This document shows, in pieces, positions 27,450 to 36,016 of a DNA stretch of 64,000 nt. Origin of the DNA: Cohnella caldifontis (GTDB taxonomy: Bacteria > Bacillota > Bacilli > Paenibacillales > Paenibacillaceae); assembly GCF_029360585.1 (NCBI RefSeq), contig NZ_JAQZSJ010000007.1, positions 1 to 64,000 on the forward strand, given 5' to 3'. Under the pieces are notes generated by a model, which was not told the origin of the DNA, did no database searches, and saw only the letters and a program-made list of their open reading frames with translations. The number at the start of each line of letters is the position of its first letter. The first letter of the stretch is position 1. The position numbers were made by a program, and so were the translations under genes.

Positions 27450-27478
27450 AGAATAGCAAAGAAACGGGAGTTTGACAA
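27450..27478 (-). promoter_or_regulatory. Promoter upstream of the HRDC gene leader
   Basis: On the minus strand TTGTCA (27473-27478) and TATTCT (27450-27455) are separated by exactly 17 bases. Confidence 0.6.
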
Positions 27479-27504
27479 GTATTGGATACCTCCTCTTTTT
27501 CCGA

Positions 27505-27534
27505 TTGGGATTGCCGCCGCGAATGGCGTATAAT
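27505..27534 (+). promoter_or_regulatory. Promoter of the DUF3055 gene
   Basis: TTGGGA (27505-27510) and a perfect TATAAT (27529-27534) are 18 bases apart, 40 bases before the ATG at 27574. Confidence 0.55.
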
Positions 27535-27573
27535 GAAAACTTAGCAAACGATCCACGACGGAGGACTCATCCC

Positions 27574-27870
27574 ATGCAGCTGAAAGATTTCGATTTCCTG
27601 TCCGACAGCACCGAGCAAACATCCACGCGCTTCGTCACGTTCATCAGTCCGAAGATGCACCGCTTCGACCTCGCGATTTTGACCACCAACCGTTTCTACG
27701 GCAAAAAGATCGTGATCGACATGCAATCCGGACGTTCCGGGGTCTTGGGGCCCGACGATCTGGAGGAAGAAGGCGTACTGGAAAATGTCTTCCGGATCAG
27801 CGAGGAACAGGCGCAAGAGCTGGCCCAATTCCTCGTGCTCGTACTCGGGGCCGTGCACTTCACGGACTGA
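27574..27870 (+). CDS. DUF3055 family protein
   Basis: A 98-residue soluble protein that I place in DUF3055, a Firmicute family of unknown function. Its compact alternating strand/helix pattern begins MQLKDFDFLSD and contains TRFVTFISPKMHRFDLAI, NRFYGKKIVIDMQ and a C-terminal helix (ISEEQAQELAQFLVLVL). The ATG has GGAGG nine bases upstream; an upstream in-frame extension lacks a ribosome binding site and overlaps the promoter. It is followed at 95 bp by another small gene in the same direction. Confidence 0.75.
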   Translation: MQLKDFDFLSDSTEQTSTRFVTFISPKMHRFDLAILTTNRFYGKKIVIDMQSGRSGVLGPDDLEEEGVLENVFRISEEQAQELAQFLVLVLGAVHFTD

Positions 27871-27964
27871 ACCGGACGTCCGCCCGATCCTTCGCGCCGT
27901 ATAAAATCGGAGCCGCCGGCCGAAGCTATTCGGAAATTCCACCTGCCAGAGGGAGGTTATCCGA

Positions 27965-28237
27965 ATGCCCCGCTTCCTGCCCGAGAAAAAGCAGCCGGAC
28001 CACGATCTGGCGACCGTATTGTCCCAGCGCAACGACCTGACCGCCGAAGAGTTCCCGGAAGGGCCGTACGGCTCCCCTTCTCTGGTGGAGTCATTGGGAA
28101 AGAGCACCCCGTGGCGGGACGACCAGCGTTCCCAGAACGCGTACCGTTACGAGAACCGGGAATTCCATGCCGGTCTGGACCGCGCGTTCCCCGGCGATTA
28201 CGACATCCACGACGAAGCGCCGGACGAGAACACCTGA
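27965..28237 (+). CDS. Small hydrophilic protein of unknown function
   Basis: A 90-residue acidic protein that I do not assign to a family. It is rich in Asp, Glu, Arg and Pro and has no hydrophobic segment. Blocks such as RNDLTAEEFPEGPYGSP and NREFHAGLDRAFPGDYDIHD look conserved rather than random. GGGAGG lies eight bases before the ATG, and a clear terminator follows. Codon use fits the neighbours. Confidence 0.72.
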   Translation: MPRFLPEKKQPDHDLATVLSQRNDLTAEEFPEGPYGSPSLVESLGKSTPWRDDQRSQNAYRYENREFHAGLDRAFPGDYDIHDEAPDENT

Positions 28238-28253
28238 AAGGTTCGAACCATCA

Positions 28254-28295
28254 AGCCATCCGTGCCGCGTTTTCGGCCGCGCGGATGGCTTTTTC
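28254..28295 (+). terminator. Intrinsic terminator after the small gene
   Basis: AGCCATCCG near 28254 pairs with CGGATGGCT ending at 28290. TTTTT follows on the plus strand. Confidence 0.8.
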
Positions 28296-28403
28296 GCCTG
28301 GCGAAAACGCGCTAACCGCTTCCGACAGCCTCTTGATCCTATTGCCATGAAAGCGTCTTCGTTCCATAATGGGAATGCGACTCCATTTAAAGGACGTGGA
28401 TTC

Positions 28404-29540
28404 ATGGACTTCAGACCGTTATCCGATTTCATTGACCGAATCACGGACCGGCGCATCCCTTGGGCCGAGGTGCTGGTCATGCACCGCAATGAAACGGCGT
28501 TCCGGTACCGCAGCGGTTATGCAGACCTGGAACGCGGAATCCCGATCGACGACCGGGCGATTTTCCACCTCTATTCGATGACGAAAATCTTGACGTGCAC
28601 CGCGGCGCTGCAACTGGTGGAGAAAGGCGCGATGCTGCTTGGAGACCCGCTTTCGGCCTATTTGCCCGAATACGCCGAAATGACGGTCCGCAAGACGCTT
28701 CCGGATGGCAGCGTCGAGTTGGAAAAAGCGGATCGGCCGATCGCGGTGCGCAACCTGTTTACGATGACGGCCGGCTTCTCCTACGATCTCGGAGCCCCAT
28801 CCATCCGGGAAGCCGCGAAACGCACGAACGGCAAATTGCCGACGCGGGAGTTCGCGGCCGCGCTCGCGAAAGAGCCTTTGCTTTTCGAGCCGGGAACGCG
28901 GTGGAATTACAGCCTGTGCCATGACGTGCTGGCCGCGCTGGTCGAAGCCGTGGACGGGAGACGATTCGGAGATTACGTTCGGGAGGAGATCACCGGCCCG
29001 CTCGGGATGCGCGACACCGGCTTCGATCTCACGGAGGAGCAGCAGGGCCGATTCGTGCCGCAGTACGGATATCATGACGCGATGGGCAAACCCGTACGTC
29101 AGGACGGAAACGGGTTCCGGATCGGCACGGAGTTCGAGAGCGGCGGCGCGGGACTGATGTCCACCGTGAGCGACTTCGCCTTGTTCCTGAACGCGCTGTC
29201 GAATCGGGGAACGAGTCCGGACGGCGTGCGCATCCTATCTCGGGCAGCCGTCGATTTGATGCGGACGGACCATCTGACAGACCGAACGCGCGGCGATTAC
29301 AATTGGGAGCATCATGCCGGTTACGGCTACGGGTTGGGGGTCAGAACCCATATTTCCAAGGCGGGAAGCGGATCGCTCAGTCCGATCGGCGAATTCGGCT
29401 GGGCCGGCGCGGCCGGATGTCTGGCGATCATCGATCCGGAATCGCAGCTCACCGTCATGTATGCGCAGCATATGCTGAACAGCCAGGAGCCCTACGTCCA
29501 TCCGCGGCTGCGGAATCTCGTATACGCTTGTTTGTCGTAG
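28404..29540 (+). CDS. Beta-lactamase-family serine hydrolase (class C / esterase type)
   Basis: A 378-residue hydrolase with the penicillin-binding-protein fold. The nucleophile Ser and Lys are in YSMTKI (SxxK). The tyrosine motif is WNYSLCHDVL (YSL in place of the usual YxN). The third motif is probably HAGYGYGLGV with a later Gly-rich strand. No signal peptide is seen, so a cytoplasmic esterase or peptidase is more likely than antibiotic resistance. The ATG at 28404 has AAGGA nine bases upstream. It is monocistronic, flanked by terminators. The substrate cannot be inferred. Confidence 0.85.
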   Translation: MDFRPLSDFIDRITDRRIPWAEVLVMHRNETAFRYRSGYADLERGIPIDDRAIFHLYSMTKILTCTAALQLVEKGAMLLGDPLSAYLPEYAEMTVRKTLPDGSVELEKADRPIAVRNLFTMTAGFSYDLGAPSIREAAKRTNGKLPTREFAAALAKEPLLFEPGTRWNYSLCHDVLAALVEAVDGRRFGDYVREEITGPLGMRDTGFDLTEEQQGRFVPQYGYHDAMGKPVRQDGNGFRIGTEFESGGAGLMSTVSDFALFLNALSNRGTSPDGVRILSRAAVDLMRTDHLTDRTRGDYNWEHHAGYGYGLGVRTHISKAGSGSLSPIGEFGWAGAAGCLAIIDPESQLTVMYAQHMLNSQEPYVHPRLRNLVYACLS

Positions 29541-29543
29541 CAG

Positions 29544-29590
29544 TAAAAAAACGGCGACCCTCCTCGTTTCACTTATAACAGGAGGGTCGC
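29544..29590. terminator. Bidirectional terminator between the hydrolase and nucleotidyltransferase genes
   Basis: GCGACCCTCCT (29554-29564) pairs with AGGAGGGTCGC (29580-29590). An A tract at 29545-29551 gives a T run for the minus strand. Confidence 0.8.
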
Positions 29591-29593
29591 TAT

Positions 29594-30451
29594 TTATCCT
29601 TCGTTTAACAGATCTTTATTTTTCACCAGATCTTCTATCTCACGAATCAGATCGCGCAACATGTTGAAAGCCTTCTCCAGACCGGTTGGATCTTCTGTGA
29701 CCAAGGTCAATATGTCGTTTATTCTATCGGAGTATTTGCTTGGGACCATGTGAAATGAATCGGCGATGGCGGAAGCTCCTTTTTCGTTCATCCAGAAGGT
29801 TTCGTTAAGCGCAAACAAAACCTGGTTCAAACAAGAAACGGATCTAAACCAGCATCCGGCAATGTAAGACAAATCTTTTTTATAGATCCCTTTTTTTCCA
29901 ATCTCAAGAGAGAAATTGGCTTCCCATAAAAATTTTGAGATGATTGCTCTTTGCATGACGTGCGGGTACGGATTCGTTCTGGACTTCAATTCTCCAACGA
30001 AACCTGACGGATCCCAAAGCACCTTGCACAACGCTATTTCAGCTAAATACACGGCATTGATAAATCCGTGAGGATGCCCCGGCTGATAGTCGATCGTGAT
30101 GTCCCCCCTCATGCATTGATCCATTACTTTTGACACTTTATCAAGATCGCGGTACAAAAAATCGACCGGTATTTGATTCACTTTAAGCCAACCACCGCCA
30201 TTTATCCATGGTCCCCAGCCGCCTATTTCTGTGATTAAGTTGTCTCTATTATCGTCATCCAACATGGAGGCTTCCCGACGAAGCTGGGCAATGTCTAAAC
30301 CGCTGTTGGCGTTATAATAAATTCCGATGTCAATATCGGAGTTGGGATTGTGAGTCCCCCTGGCTCTTGAACCGCCTAGAACCAAAGCATGCACACCATC
30401 GACTTGCTTAAGTCGATTCATCATTTTTGAGATCATCGTTTGCACATCCAT
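29594..30451 (-). CDS. Nucleotidyltransferase-domain protein (aminoglycoside adenylyltransferase-like)
   Basis: A 285-residue protein. The N-terminal polymerase-beta-like core contains LGGSRARGTHNPNSDIDIGIYY, the GS-x(10)-DxD signature, with a third acidic residue likely in PVDFLYRD. The remainder is helical, similar in layout to kanamycin/streptomycin nucleotidyltransferases, but the substrate is unknown. The ATG at 30451 has GGAG eight bases upstream. The gene is visibly poorer in GC than its neighbours (many AAA, ATT and TTT codons), which suggests recent transfer. It is divergent from the deacetylase gene. Confidence 0.8.
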   Translation of the reverse strand: MDVQTMISKMMNRLKQVDGVHALVLGGSRARGTHNPNSDIDIGIYYNANSGLDIAQLRREASMLDDDNRDNLITEIGGWGPWINGGGWLKVNQIPVDFLYRDLDKVSKVMDQCMRGDITIDYQPGHPHGFINAVYLAEIALCKVLWDPSGFVGELKSRTNPYPHVMQRAIISKFLWEANFSLEIGKKGIYKKDLSYIAGCWFRSVSCLNQVLFALNETFWMNEKGASAIADSFHMVPSKYSDRINDILTLVTEDPTGLEKAFNMLRDLIREIEDLVKNKDLLNEG

Positions 30452-30568
30452 ACTTCTCACTCCGTTCCGAATACGACCTCTTTTTTAATGAATATCGTTT
30501 TCCATACTCTCAGGTCAAGGCTTCCCGCGTTTTTCATCAAAAACAAACGTTCTGGGAAAACTGCAGCT

Positions 30569-31303
30569 ATGAAAAAAGCGATGATCATGCTATTGGGGTG
30601 TCTGTGTTGCATTTCCGGTTGGCATGCCGGGGCAAGCCAAGCCCAACGCCCGGAGGCGCCGGCCCTTCCGATCCTTCTTTATCATTCGATTGCGGAAGAC
30701 TCGGATGAATTGGCGGTGTCTCCTTCCCGTTTCGAGGAGCAAATGCGGTATCTTCGGGACAGGGGATATCATCCGTTGAAATTCGCCGATCTTGAAGGTT
30801 GGGAGGAAGGCCGTCTTCCGCCGAAACCGGTTGTCGTTACGATGGATGACGGATACGAAAACCAGTATACGGCAGCCTTCCCCATTCTGCGGCGGACGGG
30901 GATGAAAGCGACGATCTTTGCCGTTACGGGAAACATCGGCAAGACGGATCGTCTCGCTTGGGGGCAGCTGCAGGAGATGGAAGCGTCCGGACTCGTGGAT
31001 GCGCAGTCCCACACGGTCACCCATCCGGACCTGACCAAACTTAACCCGTCGGAAAAAGCACAAGAGCTGAAGGAGTCCCGCAACGCCATCTACCGGCATC
31101 TCGGCCATCGGCCGATTGCTTTCGCGTATCCCTATGGCCAATACGATCAAGCATCCATCGAGGCGGTGAGACTGGCAGGTTACCGGTATGCGGTTACGGG
31201 CGAGCCGGGGTATGCCGAACGGAGTCAGGGCCTTCTGGCGCTTCACCGGATTCTGATCATGAACAAAACGGAAATGGAGGAATTTCGTTCTTTATTTCCG
31301 TAA
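30569..31303 (+). CDS. Secreted polysaccharide deacetylase (NodB domain)
   Basis: A 244-residue carbohydrate esterase family 4 protein. An N-terminal signal peptide (MKKAMIMLLGCLCCISG) is followed by the NodB domain: ILLYHSI, the catalytic VTMDDGYEN, zinc-binding SHTVTHPDL (HxxxH), and FAYPYGQYD. Likely substrates are N- or O-acetyl groups on peptidoglycan or an exopolysaccharide. The Cys in GCLCC could make a lipobox, but no LxxC spacing is convincing. The Shine-Dalgarno before the ATG is weak (GGGAAAA). A hairpin terminator follows. Confidence 0.87.
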   Translation: MKKAMIMLLGCLCCISGWHAGASQAQRPEAPALPILLYHSIAEDSDELAVSPSRFEEQMRYLRDRGYHPLKFADLEGWEEGRLPPKPVVVTMDDGYENQYTAAFPILRRTGMKATIFAVTGNIGKTDRLAWGQLQEMEASGLVDAQSHTVTHPDLTKLNPSEKAQELKESRNAIYRHLGHRPIAFAYPYGQYDQASIEAVRLAGYRYAVTGEPGYAERSQGLLALHRILIMNKTEMEEFRSLFP

Positions 31304-31343
31304 AGGCGGCATTTTTTAAAATACCGACGGTATCAATGGACAT

Positions 31344-31378
31344 GAAAGAAGATGACCCGATAGGAGTCATCTTCTTTC
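31344..31378. terminator. Hairpin terminator between the deacetylase and exonuclease genes
   Basis: GAAAGAAGATGAC (31344-31356) is complementary to GTCATCTTCTTTC (31366-31378). The sequence between convergent genes suits a two-way terminator. Confidence 0.75.
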
Positions 31379-31400
31379 AGCGCAGCTTTTTACGTCAAGC

Positions 31401-32303
31401 TTACACCGCGAAAGGATCCGCGTCCGCCTCGGCGTGGCTTTCCAGCAGCTTGAGCAGCCCGCCGAACTCCAGTTCCTCGAATTTGCGGGCGGCCGAATCC
31501 ATGCGGAGGCGCAGGCGGCACTCCGACAGCTCGCACGACACCGGGGCGTCCAACCGGATCCGCGCCAAATCCCGGGACAAATGCAGCATGTCGAGATTCG
31601 CTTCGATTTTCGAACGGACGCCTTTCGGAAGCTGCTCCAGGTTTTCCAGCACGCCTTCGATGGACCGGTAATCGACGAGCAGCTTGACCGCCGTTTTCTC
31701 GCCGATCCCTTTGACGCCGGGGTAATTGTCGCTCGTATCTCCCATGAAGCCTTTCAAATCGATGATCTGCGCGGGCGTCAGCTGCCGTTCCTCCATGAGG
31801 AAGTCAGGGTCGTATACCGCGTAATTCAACTTGCCTTTCTTCATGATCACGACCTTGACGTTCTCGCTCACCAGCTGCAGCATGTCGTGATCGCCGGTCA
31901 AAATATAGACGTCGGCTTCCGAACTCAGCCTTCCGGCCAGCGTGCCGATGCAGTCGTCCGCCTCGTATCCGACCACGCCGACGTTCCGGATGCCCATGTC
32001 TTCGACCACTTCCTTCACGAGGTCGAATTGGGGGATCAGCTCATCCGGCGGGTCGCCGCGGTTGCCCTTGTAATCCGCGAACTGTTCCGTGCGGAACGTC
32101 TTGCTGCCCATGTCCCAGCAGCACACGACGTGCGTGGGGCGGAACGTTTTGACCGCATCGAATAAATATTGAATGAAGCCGTACACCGCGTTGGTCGGAA
32201 GACCCGCGCGGGTTTTGCGGATAAAGCCCGAATACGACGTCGCGTAAAACGCCCGGAACAACAGGGCCATGCCGTCGACAAGCATCACTTTGCTGCGGTC
32301 CAT
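31401..32303 (-). CDS. 5'-3' exonuclease (Pol I-type flap nuclease, YpcP-like)
   Basis: A 300-residue stand-alone homologue of the 5' nuclease domain of DNA polymerase I. Metal-binding acidic residues are in MLVDGMALLFRAF, GYEADDCIGTLAG, YILTGDHDMLQL and FMGDTSDNYPGVKGIGEKTA (helix-hairpin-helix). It likely removes RNA primers or flaps. The ATG at 32303 begins just ahead of MLVDG with AAAGG upstream; the frame is open 17 codons further. It is the last gene of a minus-strand run that begins at cobU. Confidence 0.9.
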   Translation of the reverse strand: MDRSKVMLVDGMALLFRAFYATSYSGFIRKTRAGLPTNAVYGFIQYLFDAVKTFRPTHVVCCWDMGSKTFRTEQFADYKGNRGDPPDELIPQFDLVKEVVEDMGIRNVGVVGYEADDCIGTLAGRLSSEADVYILTGDHDMLQLVSENVKVVIMKKGKLNYAVYDPDFLMEERQLTPAQIIDLKGFMGDTSDNYPGVKGIGEKTAVKLLVDYRSIEGVLENLEQLPKGVRSKIEANLDMLHLSRDLARIRLDAPVSCELSECRLRLRMDSAARKFEELEFGGLLKLLESHAEADADPFAV

Positions 32304-32375
32304 GCCACCCGACCTTTCTGATCCAATCGGCGAATCTTTCAGACTATCGTCCATTATATCATAAGGTTCGTAGAT

Positions 32376-33563
32376 TCATGGACGCGATTGCGGCAGCCAA
32401 GCGGCGATCCGCTCGGCCGCCTCTTGCAGCCGCGCCTCGGATTCGACGATCGCCAGGCGCACGTGCCCTTCCCCGCGGTCACCGAAGGCGCTGCCGGGAA
32501 CGCTGGCCACGCCGGCCCCTTCCAGCATGGCTTGGGAGAACGCGCGCGACGTCCAGCCCTCCGGTACCGGTGCCCACAGGAACATCGTCGCTTTCGGCAC
32601 CGGCACGTGCCAGCCGGCTTGGCGCAGGCCCGCGACCAACACGTCCCGCCGCTTCCGGTAGACCTCCGCCACCGGCTCTAGAGCGCCGGCCATATCCAAC
32701 TCCAGCGCCTTGATGCCGGCCTCTTGGACCGCGAGGAAGACGCCGAAGTCGATATTGTCCTTCAAAGCGCGCAGCGACGCCAGCGCTTCCCGGCTGCCGA
32801 CGGCGAATCCGAGCCGGGCGCCGGCCAGGTTGTACGTCTTGGACAGCGAATGGAACTCGACCGCCGTCTCTTTCGCGCCCGGCACCTGCAGCACGCTCGG
32901 CGGGCGGAAGCCGTCGAACGCCATTTCGCTGTATGCGTTGTCGTACACGAGCAGCACGCCGCGCCGCCGGGCCTCCCGCACCGCCCGCTCCAGGAAGGCG
33001 AGATCGGCCACCGCCGAGAGCGGATTGCTCGGATAGTTCAAAATCATGAATTTCACGCGCGCCCAGACGGCGTCCGGAATCGCATCGAAGTCCGGCAGAA
33101 AGCCGTTCTCTTCCGTAAGCGGCAGCGGAATCGCCTCGACTCCTCCCACGGCCAATCCCGCGCCGTAGACCGGATAGCCGGGATCCGGCAGCAACGCGGC
33201 ATCTCCCGGGTTCGCGAAGGCCAGCGCCAGATGCCCCAACCCGTCCTGCGTGCCCATAAGCGACAATACTTCCCGCTCCGGGTCGAGCTCGACGCCGAAA
33301 CGATACCCGTACCAACGCGCGACCGTTTCCCGGAACCGCTTCGTCCCTTCGGTGCCCGGATAACGGTACAGGTCTTCCCGCATCGCCGCAGCCGCCAAGG
33401 CTTCCCGAACCGGAAGCGCGGGCGGGCGGTCCGGACTGCCGATGTCCAGCGCGATCACGTCCGTCCCGCCGTTTCTCGCCTTCTCCTTCCAAGCCGCCAC
33501 TTCCGCGAATATCGCCGAACCGAGCCGATCCAGCCGATCCGCTCTCCATTTCGTATGCTCCAT
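32376..33563 (-). CDS. Class I/II aminotransferase (LL-diaminopimelate aminotransferase-like)
   Basis: A 395-residue fold-type I PLP enzyme. Signatures are DIGSPDRPPALP, YRYPGTEGTKRFRE, the substrate/cofactor segment MGTQDGLGHLALA, LNYPSNPLSAVAD, VYDNAYSEMAFDG and the PLP-lysine region FHSLSKTYNLAGARLGFAVG. These fit the subgroup often named LL-diaminopimelate aminotransferase, but lysine synthesis genes are not nearby and Firmicutes mostly use other routes, so an alanine/aspartate-type activity is equally possible. It follows the M50 protease gene by 24 bp in the same direction. Confidence 0.82.
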   Translation of the reverse strand: MEHTKWRADRLDRLGSAIFAEVAAWKEKARNGGTDVIALDIGSPDRPPALPVREALAAAAMREDLYRYPGTEGTKRFRETVARWYGYRFGVELDPEREVLSLMGTQDGLGHLALAFANPGDAALLPDPGYPVYGAGLAVGGVEAIPLPLTEENGFLPDFDAIPDAVWARVKFMILNYPSNPLSAVADLAFLERAVREARRRGVLLVYDNAYSEMAFDGFRPPSVLQVPGAKETAVEFHSLSKTYNLAGARLGFAVGSREALASLRALKDNIDFGVFLAVQEAGIKALELDMAGALEPVAEVYRKRRDVLVAGLRQAGWHVPVPKATMFLWAPVPEGWTSRAFSQAMLEGAGVASVPGSAFGDRGEGHVRLAIVESEARLQEAAERIAAWLPQSRP

Positions 33564-33587
33564 TTTGCTAAAACTCCTTTTTCCCGC

Positions 33588-34670
33588 TCACGCCGCCGGA
33601 ATCAATCCCGCAACGTCGATATGCCAAGTCATGTATAGCAGCACCGCAACCAGTCCGCCGTACAGGATCCCCATGCGGATTCTGGCAAGCAGAGGCACCT
33701 CGTAATAATGCTCGGATCGATAGAGACGTCCTTCCGTCCGAACCTTGAACGAGACTTCCCCGTTTTCGTCCGGCGGCTGCACTTTCGTCAGCATCACCCG
33801 GTCGATCGTGCAGCTCTGGGACAGTTCGAGCTCCCCCCGAAACGACAACGGCTCCCACCAGAATTCCACGATGTGCGTCCCGTCCAGCCTGCAGTAGGCG
33901 GTAAACGGCAGTTCCCTCTGATGGGCTTCGCCCGCCCAATACCAGGACGGCATCGCCGGATCGGCCGCGGCCCGGTACTCGCCCACGACTTCGTACGATT
34001 CTCCCTTGCCGCGGTCTCTGATGAACCGTTTATACATTTCCCACAGAAACATCAGCCAAATGACGAAAAAGAGGAAACTCCCGATGTTCCACAGGATAAA
34101 CGGTCCCGCGATTACGCCGACCAGCCACAGCCAGCGGCTTACCGCGCCGACGACGCGGCCGCCGTCCAGCGGGTGGATGGGCAGCAGGTTGATGAGGTTT
34201 AGGAAAAATCCGATATAAGCAAGCGCGAACCAAATCTCCTGACCGCTCCACCATCCGGCCGCGTAACAGGCGAAGGCGCCCGCGGTTCCGAGCAGCGGGC
34301 CGCCGATCCCGAGCTTCGCTTCGGTCAACGCGTCCTTGGGGTGCCGTTTCATCGTGATCAAAGCGCCCACGAAAGGGATGAACATCGGCGCGCTGACCGG
34401 AACGCCCGCCCGGCGCGCCGCCCACACGTGCCCCATTTCGTGAACGAACAGGAGCAGGACGAACCCCACCGCGAACGTCCACGGGTAGACGATCGCGTAG
34501 ACGCCGATGCTCACCAGCATCGTAATTAATGGTTTGCCGATTTTCAGGAGCAGCAGCAACAACGTTTTGAATTTGCTGAGCAGGACCAAAAGCCCGGCTC
34601 CCGCCGCCCAAGTCCCGCTGCCCCGGGCCTTCCGGTTTTTGTTCGGAATGTTCCGCTCCAGCTCCGACAC
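33588..34670 (-). CDS. Site-2 protease family membrane metalloprotease (peptidase M50)
   Basis: A 360-residue intramembrane protease. The zinc-binding HExxH is in FVHEMGHVWAARRAG (about residue 78), and the second metal motif is LPIHPLDGGRVVG, with NLINLLP just before. Several membrane helices surround these. A cytoplasmic or external beta-rich tail follows (about 235-330), then one final helix (MGILYGGLVAVLLYM). No PDZ domain is seen. The start is a GTG at 34670 with GGAGG seven bases upstream, 24 bp after the Spx-like gene. The target protein is unknown. Confidence 0.87.
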   Translation of the reverse strand: MSELERNIPNKNRKARGSGTWAAGAGLLVLLSKFKTLLLLLLKIGKPLITMLVSIGVYAIVYPWTFAVGFVLLLFVHEMGHVWAARRAGVPVSAPMFIPFVGALITMKRHPKDALTEAKLGIGGPLLGTAGAFACYAAGWWSGQEIWFALAYIGFFLNLINLLPIHPLDGGRVVGAVSRWLWLVGVIAGPFILWNIGSFLFFVIWLMFLWEMYKRFIRDRGKGESYEVVGEYRAAADPAMPSWYWAGEAHQRELPFTAYCRLDGTHIVEFWWEPLSFRGELELSQSCTIDRVMLTKVQPPDENGEVSFKVRTEGRLYRSEHYYEVPLLARIRMGILYGGLVAVLLYMTWHIDVAGLIPAA

Positions 34671-34694
34671 GGCCGTACCTCCTTGGGGGATTGG

Positions 34695-35057
34695 TTACCA
34701 GTTCTCCTCGTACAGTTCTTCTTTGAAGCCGACCGTCACCTTGCGTCCGTCCGTGACGACCGGGCGTTTGATCAATTTCCCGTTCCCGGCCATCAACCGG
34801 ATTTTTTCTTCCTCCGTCATCCGCGGGAGCCTGTCTTTCAGCCCCAGCTCCCGGTAAGCGTCCCCCGAAACGTTGAACCATTTCTGGATCGGCAGGCCGC
34901 TGAGCGGGATCCACTCCGCCAACTGTTCCGGAGACGGAGCCTCTTCCCACAGGTTATGCAGCTCCAGCTCGTACCCGCGGTTCTGCAGCCATTTGACCGC
35001 GCTGCGGCAGGTGCCGCAGACGGGGTAATGATAGACCGTCAAAGTTCTTGTTGCCAT
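34695..35057 (-). CDS. Spx/MgsR/ArsC-family reductase-like protein
   Basis: A 120-residue thioredoxin-fold protein. It has the redox motif CGTC in YHYPVCGTCRSAVKWL near the N-terminus and the later segments LPIQKWFNVSG and LIKRPVVTDG (RP motif) typical of the Arsenate-reductase-like Spx group. It may regulate stress genes through RNA polymerase, like Spx or MgsR, or act as a reductase; the sequence does not decide. The ATG at 35057 has GGAAGGAG ten bases upstream and lies 19 bases inside the end of the RluA-type gene, so the two are translationally linked. Confidence 0.85.
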   Translation of the reverse strand: MATRTLTVYHYPVCGTCRSAVKWLQNRGYELELHNLWEEAPSPEQLAEWIPLSGLPIQKWFNVSGDAYRELGLKDRLPRMTEEEKIRLMAGNGKLIKRPVVTDGRKVTVGFKEELYEENW

Positions 35058-36016
35058 GCTTGCAGAACTCCTTCCAAATCTCGCAAATCCCGCGGCAATT
35101 CCGCCGTCAGTTCCATTGCCGCGCCGGTTACGGGGTGACGGAACACCAACTGCCGGGCGTGCAAGGCTTGCCGCGCGATGACGTTCTTCAGCCGAGCGGC
35201 CAAATCCGGCGGGGTCCGCGACTCGTCCGTATAGTAGTCGTCTCCGATCAAGGGACACCCGACGTGCAGCATATGCACCCGGATTTGATGCGTACGTCCG
35301 GTGCCGAGCCGGATATCGAGCGCCGAAGCCCCGCAGGGATAAGCGGCCGCGACGGAGTAATACGTCAGCGACGGCGCGCCGTCCGTCCGCACGACCCTCC
35401 GATGGGGATCGTCCGACGCGCGGCCGATCGGCGCGTCCACTTCTCCGCGGTTCTTCGGCGGACGGCCGTATACGTAGGCGCGGTAATGCTTCTCAACGCC
35501 GCCTTCGGCCATCTGCTCCGCCAGTTGCTGGTGCGCGTACGCGTGTTTGGCGACGACGACCAGGCCGGACGTGTGCTCGTCCAGCCGGTGGACCGGATGG
35601 AAGCGGCACGTCTCGCCTCGCTCCCGCCAATAAAACACGATTCCGTTCGCCAGGGTGCCCATGTAATGTCCGGTCGTCGGATGGACGATTTGCCCGGCCG
35701 GTTTGTTCACGACGAGCAGATGGTCGTCTTCGAACACGATGGACAAATCCATCGGCTGAGGCAGGATCTCGGCCGAAACCTCCCGCTCGATGCGGAGTTC
35801 GATCCGATCGCCTGCCGCGACCGGCTGGTTCGTCCATGCGCGGCGCCCGTTCACCGTGATTCCTTCCTCGGTGGATTTCAGCTTCACCAGCAGCCGCCGG
35901 GACACCCCGAGCCGGCGCTGGAGCACGTCGCGGAGCGGCTTGCCGTCATCGGCGGCTTCCGCCGTCCACACCAGCGGATCGTAATAGCGGCTTGCGCCTC
36001 CGGTTCCCGTCGTCAC
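35039..36016 (-). CDS. RluA-family pseudouridine synthase
   Basis: A 325-residue RNA-modifying enzyme. The N-terminal S4-like part (PLRDVLQRRLGVSRRLLVKLK) is followed by the synthase core: LLVVNKPAGQIVHPT, the catalytic Asp in HPVHRLDEHTSGLVVVAK, KHYRAYVYG, the TYYSV and LGTGRTHQIRVHM motifs and HARQLVFRHP. Target rRNA or tRNA site cannot be assigned. The start is a GTG at 36016 with GGAGG eight bases upstream; it overlaps the stop of the adenosyltransferase gene by four bases (GTGA). Confidence 0.9.
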   Translation of the reverse strand: MTTGTGGASRYYDPLVWTAEAADDGKPLRDVLQRRLGVSRRLLVKLKSTEEGITVNGRRAWTNQPVAAGDRIELRIEREVSAEILPQPMDLSIVFEDDHLLVVNKPAGQIVHPTTGHYMGTLANGIVFYWRERGETCRFHPVHRLDEHTSGLVVVAKHAYAHQQLAEQMAEGGVEKHYRAYVYGRPPKNRGEVDAPIGRASDDPHRRVVRTDGAPSLTYYSVAAAYPCGASALDIRLGTGRTHQIRVHMLHVGCPLIGDDYYTDESRTPPDLAARLKNVIARQALHARQLVFRHPVTGAAMELTAELPRDLRDLEGVLQAWQQEL

